Assembly (NCBI GenBank): GCA_043228905.1
Contig: JBHGNT010000016.1
Location: 3,596,001 to 3,660,000, forward strand
DNA: 64,000 nucleotides
Reading direction: 5' to 3'
Source of the DNA: Azolla caroliniana
Lineage: Eukaryota; Polypodiophyta
The notes beneath the pieces are model-generated. The model searched no databases and was not told the origin of the DNA. It saw nothing but the letters and a program-made list of their open reading frames with translations. The translations under genes were made by a program, and so were the position numbers. Positions 23,463 to 33,830 of the stretch are shown here, in pieces. Each line of letters begins with the position of its first letter. The stretch's first letter is position 1.

Positions 23463-25199
23463 TCAAGTTTGGCGTGTCGAGGTGACGCAACCCAAGCGCA
23501 CCCGAGAAATGCCGTAACTTGTCAAGACCAAGAGGTTTTGTGAAGATGTCGGCAATTTGCCAATCAGTCGAAACATGCACCAATTCGACTTCACCTCAAA
23601 GGACCCGCTCGCGGACAAAATGGTAATGCACCTCAATGTGCTTGGTCCGGGCGTGGAAAACGGGGTTCTTCGTAAGGTGGATACTGCTAAGGTTGTCACA
23701 ATAGATTGTCATCAGATCAGACACCTCTACCTGCTAATTCCGTAATAGCCATTTCAGCAAAATGACTTCCACGTAGTGACAATCGCCCCTCGATATTCGG
23801 CCTCCGTGCTCGACATTGCTATTGTCGACTGCTTCTTATTGCTCCATGCGATCGCTGCACTCCCAAGAGAGAATGCGAAACCGGACGTGGATGGACGATC
23901 AGCGACATTGCCGGCCCAATCAGCATCGATGTAGCCGACCAACTGCGGGCCTATACCGGTCTGATATAGTAGCCCTCGGTCCTTAGTGCCGCTTTCGTAC
24001 CGTAGTACACGTTGCGCACACTGAAGGTGCTCACGCCATGAACTAACTAACCACACCGACTGAGTAACTGAGATCTGGTCTAGTGATGGTCACGTATATA
24101 AGGCTTCCAACTATCTGTTGGAACCTCATCGGGTCGCATACCTTTCCGGAATCAAGGCGAAGCTTGAAGGTTCTATCCAGAGGAGTCGAGACGGACTTAC
24201 AGTCTGCCATACCCAATTTGAAGAGCATACTCAGCACGTAATGTCGTTGGCTTATCAGTATACCTTCAGGGGTGCGGATCACTTCGATCCCGAGGAAGTA
24301 ATGAAGGTCCCCCAGGTCCTTGATGTCGAATGATGCTGCAAGTTGGAGCTTTACGCGGTCAATTTCACCTAGGTTGGTGCCGGTGATGACCAAGTCATCA
24401 ATATAAAGTAAAATACTAACCAGCCCGAATCGGCCTTACCAAATGAACAATGAAGAGTCCGATTTGGACGTTGCAAATCCCATCCGATGCAATCGCTACG
24501 TGATTTTCGCATTCCAAGCACGCGGGGCTTGCTTTAGTCCGTAGAGGAACTTCTTTAGCCGGCAGATCGCCGAAGTGTTCATTCCGGAGTGAAATCCGAG
24601 GGGTTGTACCATGTACACCTGTTCCTCAAGCTCGCCTTGCAGGAACGCATTCTTGACATCCATCTGATGTAAATGCCACCCCTTCGCCCTGCTACGGCTA
24701 GCAGAACACGCACGGTAGTCATCTTCGCAACAGGTGCGAAGGTCTTGTCGTAGTCCACGCCGTGCTTCTGCGTGTAGCTTTTCGCTACGAACCAGGCCTT
24801 GTAGCGGTTGATCGAGCTGTCGGTGTTGTACTTGACCTTGTACACCCACCTACATCCGATCGGCTTCACACCCTTCGGTGCGTCAACCAGGTCCTAGGTT
24901 TCATTCTTTGCCAAAGCGCGCATCTCTTCCTCCATTGTGGCACGCCAATTGGCGTCCTTCGTCGCTTCTGCGTAGCTCTCTGGCTCACGCACTTCCACTA
25001 CACGCGTCATGTACGCATAGGGATGCGCCATGTACTCGTTGTATCCGAACAACACAATAGGGTTCTTCTGGCGGGTAGATCGGCATAACTGCTCATTAGC
25101 CGATGTTGATGCTTTCTTGGCTGACACGGACTTCGCTCTCGAAGGCTCGTCGTCACTCTTCTCGGAGTCGTATTTGCGTCGATCCAACTCGCCCTTATT
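23463..25199 (-). pseudogene. outer Copia pol remnant: RT and RNase H
   Basis: Recognisable pieces in several frames: YEEMRALAKNET-type linker, then RT ([60 protein letters not shown]), SFDIKDLGDLHYFLGIEV, RNase H (GYIDADWAGNVADRPSTSG, KKQSTIAMSSTEAEYR) and a C-terminal IADIFTKPLG-like end read through shifts. The YVDD region is broken around 24395-24500. At least three frameshifts make it non-functional. It is the 3' half of a polyprotein whose 5' half lies at 30471-32920. Confidence 0.88.
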
Positions 25200-25777
25200 T
25201 GTTGGGATTTCGGTCCCTCCGGATGGGATGTCCGGAGATGAATGACGGCAAGCCCGGTTGCGGTTACGGAGCCGGATGATGAAGACCCCGGTTACGGAGC
25301 CGGATGACGAATGTACCCGGAGAGAGATCCGGATGCGGAGACATATTTGTGAATATGTTTGCCAAGAGCCCTTGAGGCTATATTTGTAAATAGCCCGAAA
25401 GTCATATGTGTATAAATATGACTTAGGGCAAACAGTTAAGTCTGTTGTTGCTCATTTTTCTGTTTTCTACTAAGAGGGAGCGAAGTGAGAGCAGCCGAGA
25501 GAGAGAGAGACGAAGAGGTCGTTGCCTCTGTGTATTACCACCGCCTGTGGTGAAGATAGTGAGCTCAAGGTTGTTGCCCTGTAGCTTCACCAGTGTACAT
25601 CTCTGTTTTAGTGATAGTTGGAGTTTGAGGACTCCCGTGGTTTTTTCCCATTTAGGGTTTTCCACGTAAAACATCCAGTGTACTCTTCTCTCTTTTGTTT
25701 TTCGTGCATTGTTGTATTTCCCGTTTTCTGTGAATCGATCCTGTTCCTCGGTTGTGGCCGAGCACGGAATTTCGACA
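25200..25777 (+). repeat. 5' LTR of the inner Copia
   Basis: 578 bp, TG...CA borders. It contains a 28-bp-period direct repeat (units from 25261 and 25289, core CGGTTACGGAGCCGGATGA), a TATA box TATAAATATG at 25411-25420 as likely promoter, and a GA-rich segment near 25480-25515. Confidence 0.95.
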
Positions 25778-25780
25778 AAG

Positions 25781-25792
25781 TGGTATCAGAGC
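25781..25792 (+). promoter_or_regulatory. primer-binding site of the inner Copia
   Basis: TGGTATCAGAGC, three bases after the 5' LTR, is complementary to the 3' end of plant initiator tRNA-Met, the usual minus-strand primer for Ty1/Copia. Confidence 0.93.
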
Positions 25793-25808
25793 GACGGTAA
25801 CACAGAAA

Positions 25809-28800
25809 ATGGAAGGCGGCAGCAGCGGGCAGCCGGGGATGATGGTGCTAAATGCGCAGAACTACGCCGACTGGAAGATAAAGATGGAGGATCTGCTCAT
25901 TGTTCGGGACCTGTATGAACCGATCGACAGGTCGGAAATACCCAAGGGGGTACTTGAGACGGAGTGGAGGCTTCTGAACCGGAAAGCCGTTGCAACCATT
26001 CGGCAATACGTCGACGTGAGCGTTCTACAACACGTGGCGAATGACACCAACGCATATGAGATGTGGAGGAAGCTGTCGGGCCTCTACGAGAGGAAGAATG
26101 CGTTGAACCGGACCTCCCTGATGAGAAAGATAGTGAACCTCAAGTACCGGGACGGCGAGAGTATGGTGGAACACGTAAGCACGTTCATGGGATTCGTGAA
26201 CCAGCTTGCGGCGATCAAGTTCCCGTTGGAGGATGCAATGCAAGCCATCATCCTGATGTGTACATTGCCGGACAGCTGGGAGAACTTGGTGGTGACTCTC
26301 AGCACCTCCTGCACCGAAGATAACTTGTCCCTACAAACGGTAAAGACAAGTATTTTGAACGAAGAAGCGCGTCGGAGAGATAAAGAGCCGGCCTCCGACT
26401 TGAAGGCGCTGCTTACCGAATCGGAACGGGGAAGACAATGGAACCGGAGTCCGCAAAGACGGGAGAAGTCGGGGACCCGGTCGCAGTCAAGAGGAAGACC
26501 CACATGCTTCCACTGTGGGAAGCCGGGGCACTTCCGGAAGAATTGTCGGCATTACCGAAAAGACAACGGAGCCGACGACACCGATTCGAAGAAGTCACCG
26601 GAGCGAAACGGCGCATACCGGGGAGCCACGGACTGGAGAGGTCCGGATCGGCGAGGGCAGGACCGGAAAGGAACGACGGCACTCGCGGCAAGTGAAGAAG
26701 AGATAATGCTCATTACCGAAGAGAGGGAGCTGAACCTTGCCGGTGAAGAGATGACCTGGGTGGTCGATTCCGGAGCGTCGTTCCACCTGACCCCGGAGAA
26801 GAAATACTTCTCCTCCTACACAGCCGGTGAGCACGGCTGTGTCCGGATGGGAAATGAAGGTACATGCCGGATTGCCGGCATAGGAGATGTGTGGCTGATG
26901 ACATCAACCGGATGCAAGATGCTGCTGAAGGATGTCCGACACGTTCCGGAGGTTCGATTGAACCTGATTTCGGCCGGGAGGCTAGACGATGAAGGCTACA
27001 CAGGTAGCATCCGGAACGGTGTCATGAAGTTCAGCAAAGGGAGCCTGATAGTGGCTCGGGCCCGGAAGGTCAACACACTGTACCTGATGAATTCCCGGCT
27101 ATGTCCTGAGGAGCTGAACGTGGCAGCTGACACTGCCGGTGAGCTATGGCACAAGAGACTGTGCCACATGAGCGAGAAGGGGATGAAGAGGCTTGCCGAA
27201 GACAACCTGATACCGGTAAAGCAATTACACTTGGGGAAGTGTACCGACTGTCTGGCCGGTAAGCAAAACCGGACCTCCTTCCACTCAAGGCCACCGACGA
27301 GACGTAGCGCACCATTGGAGTTGGTGCACACTGACGTGTGTCAAGTAGAAACGAAGTCACATGGCGGAGCCCAGTACTTCGTGACATTCATTGATGACCA
27401 CAGCCGGAAGCTGTGGACGGCACCGTTGAAGACAAAGGACCAAGTGTTGTGCGTCTTCAAAGAACTCCACGCGAGAGTGGAAAGAGAATCCGGCAAGAAG
27501 CTGAAAGCGATACGAGCGGATAACGGAGGGGAATACCGGGGGCAGTTCGTGGAGTACTGTCGCTCGAAGGGAATCCGGCTTGAGTTTACTGTGCCGAAGA
27601 CGCCGGAACTGAACGGGCTGGCCGAGAGGATGAACCGGACCATAATGGAGAGGGTCCGGAGTATGCTAGCGCATGCGAAATTACCCAAGGGGTTTTGGGC
27701 TGAGGCGATGTCGACGGCGACATACGTGATAAATAGATCACCCTCAGTACCTTTGGACGGAGACACGCCGCAGAGAGTGTGGACCGGTAGGGAAGTATCC
27801 TACCGGCATCTGAAGGTGTTCGGGTGCCTCGCATATGTGCATGTGGCTAAGGACCGGAGAGGAAAGCTAGATCCAAAGACCCGGCCATGCATATTCCTCG
27901 GTTACGGCGATGACGAGTTCGGCTACCGAGTATGGGACCCGGTCGACAAGAAGATATTCAGGAGTCGTGATATCATCTTCATGGAGGACAAGACACTCGC
28001 CGACTGGGAGTCGGAGAAGAAGATTAAGAGCTTCAAGTCGACCGGTGAGAATCAACTCTACGAAGAGCAGTCCCGACCGGCAAGGGACCGGTTAGCACTC
28101 GAGGATCCGGCCGAAGACGGTGAAGAAACAGAACCGGCCTCGGAAGATGAAACTGATACCGGAACCGGCCTCGATCCCGAAATGGATTCGGATGAAGAGG
28201 AAACGGAGGAGCCGGTTACCGAAGCTCCGGAACGGAGATATCCTCTAAGAGAGAGAAGGGCCCCCCGGAGATTTCCGGAACCAGAGCACGTGCTGCTAAC
28301 CGACGAAGGGGAGCCGGAGAGCTTTGAAGAAGCAAAGCATGACACCCAGAGCCGCAGGTGGTTGAGTGCCATGCAGGACGAGATGGATTCCCTGCATGAG
28401 AACCACACATATGAACTTGTGGAGTTGCCGAAAGGAAAGCGGGCACTTCGAAACAAGTGGGTGTTCAAGCTGAAACCGGGAGATGCCGAAAACCCCCCGA
28501 GATACAAAGCCAGGATCGTGGTGAAGGGGTTTCAGCAGAAGAAGGGCGTCGACTTCGACGAGATATTTGCCCCGGTAGTGAAGATGACCTCCATCCGGAC
28601 GGTGCTGAGCATAGCGGCAAGCATGGACCTCGAGGTAGAACAGATGGACGTGAAGACGGCATTCCTTCACGGTGACCTCGAAGAAGAGATCTACATGCAG
28701 CAACCGGAAGGATTCGAGAAGAAAGGGAAGGAGCACCTGGTATGCCGGTTGAAGAAGAGCCTTTACGGACTGAAGCAGGCTCCCTGGCAATGGTACCGGA

Positions 28801-29882
28801 AGTTCGACTCCTTCATGACCGACGAAGGGTACCACAAAACGCAGTCTGATCACTGCGTGTTTGTGAAGAAGTTCGAAGGAGGAGACTCTCTAATACTCCT
28901 CCTGTACGTGGACGACATGTTGATCGTCGGACGGGACCAGGTCAAGATACGGGTGCTGAAGAAGGCTCTTCACCGAACCTTCTCAATGAAGGACTTGGGT
29001 CCGGCGAGGCAAATATTAGGGATGCACATCATCCGGGACCGGAAGAAGAAGCAGTTGTGGCTGTCACAGGAGAAGTACGTGACAAAGGTGCTTCAACGGT
29101 TCAACATGTCGGAAGCAAGACCGGTCGGGTCAACCCTCCCGACAAACTGCAAGTTGTCCAACAAGCAAAGCCCCAAGACAAAGGCTGAGAAGGAGGACAT
29201 GATGAAAGTGCCATACGCCTCTGCCGTCGGAAGCTTGATGTACGCAATGGTGTGTACAAGACCGGACATTGGATATGCAGTTGGAGTGGTGAGCCGGTAC
29301 ATGACCAATCCCGGCAAAGAGCATTGGAACGCGGCCAAATGGATACTCCGATACCTGAAGGGCACGGCAAACGTGTGCCTCCGATTCGGCTCCGGTAAGC
29401 CCGAACTCGACGGCTTTACCGATTCGGATATGTCGGCTGATGCAAATACCAGCCGGTCCACATCAGGGTATGTGATGACGTATGCAGGGGGAGCTGTTTC
29501 GTGGCAGTCGAGGCTGCAGAAGACGGTTGCGCTGTCAACCACGGAGGCGGAGTACATGGCGGCTGTTGAAGCCGGCAAGGAAATAATATGGATGAAGGAC
29601 TTCATTAGAGAGCTCGGTATCCGGCAGGAGGAGTACCGACTCTACTGCGACAGTCAGAGTGCCATCCACCTTGCGAAGAACGCGGCTTATCACTCCCGGA
29701 CGAAGCACATCCAGCGAAGATATCACTGGATCCGGGAAAGGATAGAAGACAAGGAGTTCGTGCTGACGAAGGTCCACACGGACGAGAACGGGTCGGATAT
29801 GCTGACCAAGGTGCTCACACCCGACAAGCTGGAAGCATGCCGGAAGAGGATCGGACTGGAGAGACATCCCATGCCGAAGTGA
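25809..29882 (+). CDS. Copia gag-pol polyprotein, intact
   Basis: A 1357-residue polyprotein needed for particle assembly, cleavage, reverse transcription and integration. I chose the ATG at 25809 (MEGGSSG), downstream of the PBS; the in-frame ATG at 25752 lies inside the LTR. Domains in order: gag with UBN2-like region (about 1-210); zinc knuckle CFHCGKPGHFRKNC (233-246); aspartic protease with DSG at 320-322; GAG-pre-integrase with H-H-C-C (HKRLCH to CTDC); integrase core with D508, D571 and E606 (D-D-35-E); RT with QMDVKTAFLHGDL and YVDD (1033-1036); RNase H with SDMSAD, LSTTEAEYMA and YCDSQSAIHLAKN; end DMLTKVLTPDKLE. All expected catalytic residues are present and there is no stop or frameshift. 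Length is normal for the superfamily. Confidence 0.96.
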   Translation: MEGGSSGQPGMMVLNAQNYADWKIKMEDLLIVRDLYEPIDRSEIPKGVLETEWRLLNRKAVATIRQYVDVSVLQHVANDTNAYEMWRKLSGLYERKNALNRTSLMRKIVNLKYRDGESMVEHVSTFMGFVNQLAAIKFPLEDAMQAIILMCTLPDSWENLVVTLSTSCTEDNLSLQTVKTSILNEEARRRDKEPASDLKALLTESERGRQWNRSPQRREKSGTRSQSRGRPTCFHCGKPGHFRKNCRHYRKDNGADDTDSKKSPERNGAYRGATDWRGPDRRGQDRKGTTALAASEEEIMLITEERELNLAGEEMTWVVDSGASFHLTPEKKYFSSYTAGEHGCVRMGNEGTCRIAGIGDVWLMTSTGCKMLLKDVRHVPEVRLNLISAGRLDDEGYTGSIRNGVMKFSKGSLIVARARKVNTLYLMNSRLCPEELNVAADTAGELWHKRLCHMSEKGMKRLAEDNLIPVKQLHLGKCTDCLAGKQNRTSFHSRPPTRRSAPLELVHTDVCQVETKSHGGAQYFVTFIDDHSRKLWTAPLKTKDQVLCVFKELHARVERESGKKLKAIRADNGGEYRGQFVEYCRSKGIRLEFTVPKTPELNGLAERMNRTIMERVRSMLAHAKLPKGFWAEAMSTATYVINRSPSVPLDGDTPQRVWTGREVSYRHLKVFGCLAYVHVAKDRRGKLDPKTRPCIFLGYGDDEFGYRVWDPVDKKIFRSRDIIFMEDKTLADWESEKKIKSFKSTGENQLYEEQSRPARDRLALEDPAEDGEETEPASEDETDTGTGLDPEMDSDEEETEEPVTEAPERRYPLRERRAPRRFPEPEHVLLTDEGEPESFEEAKHDTQSRRWLSAMQDEMDSLHENHTYELVELPKGKRALRNKWVFKLKPGDAENPPRYKARIVVKGFQQKKGVDFDEIFAPVVKMTSIRTVLSIAASMDLEVEQMDVKTAFLHGDLEEEIYMQQPEGFEKKGKEHLVCRLKKSLYGLKQAPWQWYRKFDSFMTDEGYHKTQSDHCVFVKKFEGGDSLILLLYVDDMLIVGRDQVKIRVLKKALHRTFSMKDLGPARQILGMHIIRDRKKKQLWLSQEKYVTKVLQRFNMSEARPVGSTLPTNCKLSNKQSPKTKAEKEDMMKVPYASAVGSLMYAMVCTRPDIGYAVGVVSRYMTNPGKEHWNAAKWILRYLKGTANVCLRFGSGKPELDGFTDSDMSADANTSRSTSGYVMTYAGGAVSWQSRLQKTVALSTTEAEYMAAVEAGKEIIWMKDFIRELGIRQEEYRLYCDSQSAIHLAKNAAYHSRTKHIQRRYHWIRERIEDKEFVLTKVHTDENGSDMLTKVLTPDKLEACRKRIGLERHPMPK

Positions 29883-29890
29883 AGGGGGAG
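29882..29890 (+). promoter_or_regulatory. polypurine tract of the inner Copia
   Basis: AAGGGGGAG immediately follows the polyprotein stop and precedes the 3' LTR by two bases. Confidence 0.85.
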
Positions 29891-29892
29891 TT

Positions 29893-30470
29893 TGTTGGGA
29901 TTTCGGTCCCTCCGGATGGGATGTCCGGAGATGAATGACGGCAAGCCCGGTTGCGGTTACGGAGCCGGATGATGAAGACCCCGGTTACGGAGCCGGATGA
30001 CGAATGTACCCGGAGAGAGATCCGGATGCGGAGACATATTTGTGAATATGTTTGCCAAGAGCCCTTGAGGCTATATTTGTAAATAGCCCGAAAGTCATAT
30101 GTGTATAAATATGACTTAGGGCAAACAGTTAAGTCTGTTGTTGCTCATTTTTCTGTTTTCTACTAAGAGGGAGCGAAGTGAGAGCAGCCGAGAGAGAGAG
30201 AGACGAAGAGGTCGTTGCCTCTGTGTATTACCACCGCCTGTGGTGAAGATAGTGAGCTCAAGGTTGTTGCCCTGTAGCTTCACCAGTGTACATCTCTGTT
30301 TTAGTGATAGTTGGAGTTTGAGGACTCCCGTGGTTTTTTCCCATTTAGGGTTTTCCACGTAAAACATCCAGTGTACTCTTCTCTCTTTTGTTTTTCGTGC
30401 ATTGTTGTATTTCCCGTTTTCTGTGAATCGATCCTGTTCCTCGGTTGTGGCCGAGCACGGAATTTCGACA
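29893..30470 (+). repeat. 3' LTR of the inner Copia
   Basis: 578 bp, the same length as the 5' LTR and without mismatch by eye, including the GA-rich segment. Zero divergence implies a very recent insertion. Confidence 0.95.
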
Positions 30471-32920
30471 TCCGTGTCGTACTCTGACATCTTCTTCTTC
30501 CCTTTTTCCTTGCGCGTAAACCGTCTCCTCGGTTTCCTGCGCGGGGAATGCACGGTTGAGTCTCCACTACTCGTTGGCTCTTCTTCGGACTGGTCAAACC
30601 GACCCAGCCACTCATTCGGTCCACTTAGCCAAAATGAAATCGAACTCTCTCAGAGCTCCGATGTTCTCATCATGCAGAGGCATCTCAGCCTAGCTGACTT
30701 CGTCTTCAGAAATCAGAATGGAGTCATGAGGTTTTGGAGGAGAAGGCAAGTACCACGAAGCGGACTCGTCAAATACGACATTGTGGCTTACACGTACTTC
30801 CTTCGTTTGGGGGTTATAGCACTTATACCGCTTCTGCTCGTCTGGATAGCCGACTAAGATGCACTTTTCGGCTTTGGCGTCCAACTTCCTCCTGTTTTCC
30901 TTTGGCACATGCACATATGCAACGCTACCGAAAATCCTCAAGTGTGCCAAGTTCGGCTTCTTCCCGAAATACAGCTCATGTGGCAACACTCCTCCATTAG
31001 CAGAAGTTCGATTCTGCATGTAGACAGCCATCCTCGCGGCTTCAGCCCCAATAGAATTTCGGCATATGATTCTCTTGAAGCATTGCTGTGGCTACTTCTT
31101 CAATCATCTGATTCTTCCTTTTGGCTACGCAGTTCTGCTCCGGCGTATATATACACGAGAATTCACGCCGAATTCCCTCCTTCTGTAGATAACTCCTTCC
31201 CGCCATTGGACCGTAGCCATTTGATCTTACGCCCTATTTCCCTTTCCGCAAGGCTCTTCACCTTCAGGAAACATGCGAAGACTTCACTCTTCTTCGTGAT
31301 CGTGCATACCCATGTGTGCCGAGTGAAGTCGTTGATGAAGGTTACAAAGTAACGGCTTCTGCCAAGACTCACGTTCTGTGCCGGTCCCCACACATCCGAA
31401 TGGATCAAGTCCGGCGGACTTCGACTACGATTACGCTCATTGGGGAATGGAAGTCGGTGTTGTTTTCCCATCTGACAGGCTTCACAGACTTGGCCATTAC
31501 GGCCCCGAAATTTCGGCAAGCCGAAAACAATGTTCTTCGTCTGCATCTCACGAAGCCGTGGGAAATTTACATGGCCGAACCGCTTGTGCCACAGGTCGAT
31601 ATCCGATTCGACCTTTTGTCCTTTCGCGTACAACACAGTGCCCACATTATTGGTTTCGAGGATAAACATCCTACCTTCACGACACCCTTGCACGATCACT
31701 TTGCCTTCCTCTTCTATGAAGCAACCGAGGTGTGTGAATCAAACTTGCATACCTTGGTCGACGATCTGACCGACCGACACCGGGTTCTTGGTTATTGTCG
31801 GGATGTGCAACACGTTCATTAGCTTCCCTTTCTGCCTGACATGGCAAAGGGGAACTTTGCCGACATGTTCGATGGTATGAGGAGTGTCGTCTCCCGTTTC
31901 GACCACTCCTTTCTTATCCAACTTCTCCAAGTACAAGAACCATTCCTCGTGACTCGTCATATGATTTGATGCTCCGGAATCGACATACCACACCTCACTC
32001 GATTTCAAGGTGTTCACGACCATTGAGTTGGCCTTATGCTTCATTACGAAGGCAGGGCCCGCTCCATTCCCGGCTCTTTCTGAGCCTTCCGCGTAGTGAG
32101 ACTTTTGACGCCTCTTCGCGTCTCTTCCACTTGATCCGGCTTTGTCCGAATCAGCCTTCTTTTTCCATCACTCGCTCTCCCTGTGACCTCTCTTGCCACA
32201 GTACAACAATCCGACGTGGCCTTCTCTTGCCGTCTTCCGGCGCCGCCATGACTCCCCCTGCTTCCGGCATTTCAATTATGTCGTCCATTCTTCTCTTTTC
32301 GGCCGCCTCCATTGTGCGCCGATTCGCCTCATTCACCACGACAACGGGGCCTATCATCCTCCGTGTAGAGCATCTTGCCATCGGCATGTGCACTCGTTGA
32401 TGCACCCACGTGGTTTTCTTCTACGAGCAACATTGGCTGAAGCTCGAAAAACGAAGGCTTATTCTCCCTCGTGCAGACCACCGTTCAGAAAGCTCTGAAC
32501 TTAGATGCTAAACCGCCAAGACAAACCTGCACCATCTCGTCCTCCTCGACGTTCATGTTGACAGAGGCGAGTGAGTCGCAGATTTCTTTGATCTTGGTGG
32601 TGTAGTTAGCCACCGGCATATCTCGTTGTCGTACATTGCTCAACATTTGCCTGAGTTGAAGCTTCCTGGGTGTAGTGCTTGCGGCGAAGACCTTTTTTAG
32701 GTTTCCCCAAGCTTCTTTGGGCGTCTTGGAGTCTCGGATATGGCTCAGCATCTGGTCTCCGACACTGGACGCAAAGCAGTACATCACTCTACTTGCGCTT
32801 GTTATTCCTCTGTCCATATCTGTTGTCTTTTCCTTTTCCGAAAAATGAAGAACAACTTCAACTCTGTTTGTCACAAGTTTTTCCTGTCGGCTATAGAGGA
32901 CTTCAACCACCCTTGCGCTC
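30471..32920 (-). pseudogene. outer Copia gag, protease and integrase remnants
   Basis: From high to low coordinate on the minus strand: gag (DQMLSHIRDSKTPKEAWGNL, ANYTTKIKEICDSLASVNM), a damaged zinc knuckle (YCGKRGHRESE), protease (WYVDSGASNHMTS), GAG-pre-integrase (DLWHKRFGHVNFPRL, CEACQMGKQHRLPF), integrase (LIHSDVWGPAQ, YFVTFINDFTRHTWV). Where the second catalytic Asp should stand the text reads RSNGGKE. The C-terminal integrase part GSVAYVHVPKENRRKLDAK follows in another frame. The frame changes at least twice, and the gag N-terminus seems missing. The piece ends at the inner Copia insertion. Confidence 0.88.
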
Positions 32921-32926
32921 TGATAG
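32913..32926 (-). promoter_or_regulatory. primer-binding site of the outer Copia
   Basis: On the minus strand CTATCAGAGCG follows the 5' LTR by a few bases. TATCAGAGC matches the initiator tRNA-Met complement, while the leading TGG is lost. Confidence 0.65.
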
Positions 32927-32930
32927 AATA

Positions 32931-33345
32931 TGTTGTGCGGAAGCATGTGTGTAAAACGCAGAGTACAGAGTTCGGAAGAATGAGACAATTCAGTAAACAC
33001 AGAAAACACATAGATGGAGATGGAGAGACAGAGACAGAAACAGAGAGACACTATATATCAAATTCACAATAATTCTCTATTCTGTACATACTTCGTGCTC
33101 AGTGAGCACCTTATATACAAGCCCTGACAATCGGGCTGACACAAGTACTTACAGTACTTGACCGCTCATAAATGAGCCGACAACACAAACTCCCAAAATT
33201 ATTCCTTTACGAGGAATAACACTCTAACGGCCTTTTCGGTTTTCACACCGATGCAGCCTTGTTGTGCGTACTTTTTCACGCACCCAGTCTACGCACTAGG
33301 TTATGTTGCATACTTCTCACCGAATGTTGAGCTTGTCTCTCAACA
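32931..33345 (-). repeat. 5' LTR of the outer Copia
   Basis: About 415 bp, TGTTGAG...CACAACA. It keeps a TATA box on the minus strand (TTGTATATAA, 33120-33111), which is destroyed in the 3' copy. Confidence 0.88.
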
Positions 33346-33830
33346 CCAACATATATTTCCCCACTTGATTGAGCCTTGCACCTGGCATAATTGCAACAAG
33401 TGGCCAACTCCCCAACATATTCAATGGGACGTTGGGCAGTCCCATAGAGCGTGTTGTATTAATTCTACTGCATGTGGGCACTCTACATAATTAGGAGAGC
33501 TAAGGTTCCCACATTGCCATGCTCCCACCGCTAGGGACTTATGTATTAATAGCCATTGGAATGTGGTAATTCGCCTCGCGTGTTGTTGTTTCCAAATTTT
33601 CTGCCAAAACTTGGTGATTATTGTGGGAGGAACTTGAATGTCAGACCTTCGCAGCAATCGGCTCTCGGGCGGTTTGAGCAAATAGAATGTGGCAACCCAA
33701 CCTAGTTGTGAATTGGAAGAAAGGAATGGGTTTGCTTCCTTGCCCCATGTAGGGATCACGCCATGAGATGTGGAATGCTTTGATCAATAATTATTGTAAT
33801 TAGTGGGATGCTCTATGTGTAATGGAGCAT
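33346..33830 (-). mobile_element. LINE zinc-binding RT C-terminal domain fragment, split from 21984-22477
   Basis: The minus strand translates to FWQKIWKQQHARRITTFQWL, LIHKSLAVGAW and ELIQHALWDC, typical of the zf-RVT domain near the end of plant LINE ORF2. It stops at the outer Copia border (33345) and resumes at 22477, after about 10.9 kb of nested Copia sequence. Confidence 0.75.

Larger units (their letters stand above)
25200..30470 (+). mobile_element. intact, very young Ty1/Copia retrotransposon
   Basis: The element has two 578-bp LTRs (TGTTGGG...TTCGACA) that I read as identical, a PBS complementary to initiator tRNA-Met, one uninterrupted gag-pol frame and a polypurine tract. It is inserted antisense in the linker between integrase and RT of the outer Copia. 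Flanking pentamers are TTATT (left) and TCCGT (right), so there is no target-site duplication. The element is GC- and CCGG-rich compared with its AT-rich surroundings. Completeness and LTR identity make it a candidate active element. Confidence 0.95.
22478..33345 (-). mobile_element. decayed Ty1/Copia retrotransposon, interrupted by a second Copia
   Basis: Element order on the minus strand is: 5' LTR (32931-33345), PBS, gag, protease, integrase, inserted Copia (25200-30470), RT, RNase H, extra ORF, polypurine tract, 3' LTR (to 22490 or 22478). All coding parts have stops and frameshifts. CCAAC lies at 22473-22477 and 33346-33350 as a candidate 5-bp TSD within a LINE. With that TSD the LTR would extend about 12 bp past CACAACG to 22478. 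By eye the two LTRs differ at roughly 30 positions, about 7-8%, mainly transitions, so this insertion is old relative to the inner element. Confidence 0.9.

Noticed and set aside
26084-29944. Many long minus-strand and alternative-frame ORFs inside the inner Copia (up to 185 codons)
   Set aside because: They are antisense or out-of-frame shadows of an intact gag-pol frame in GC-rich sequence; none shows a protein family motif.
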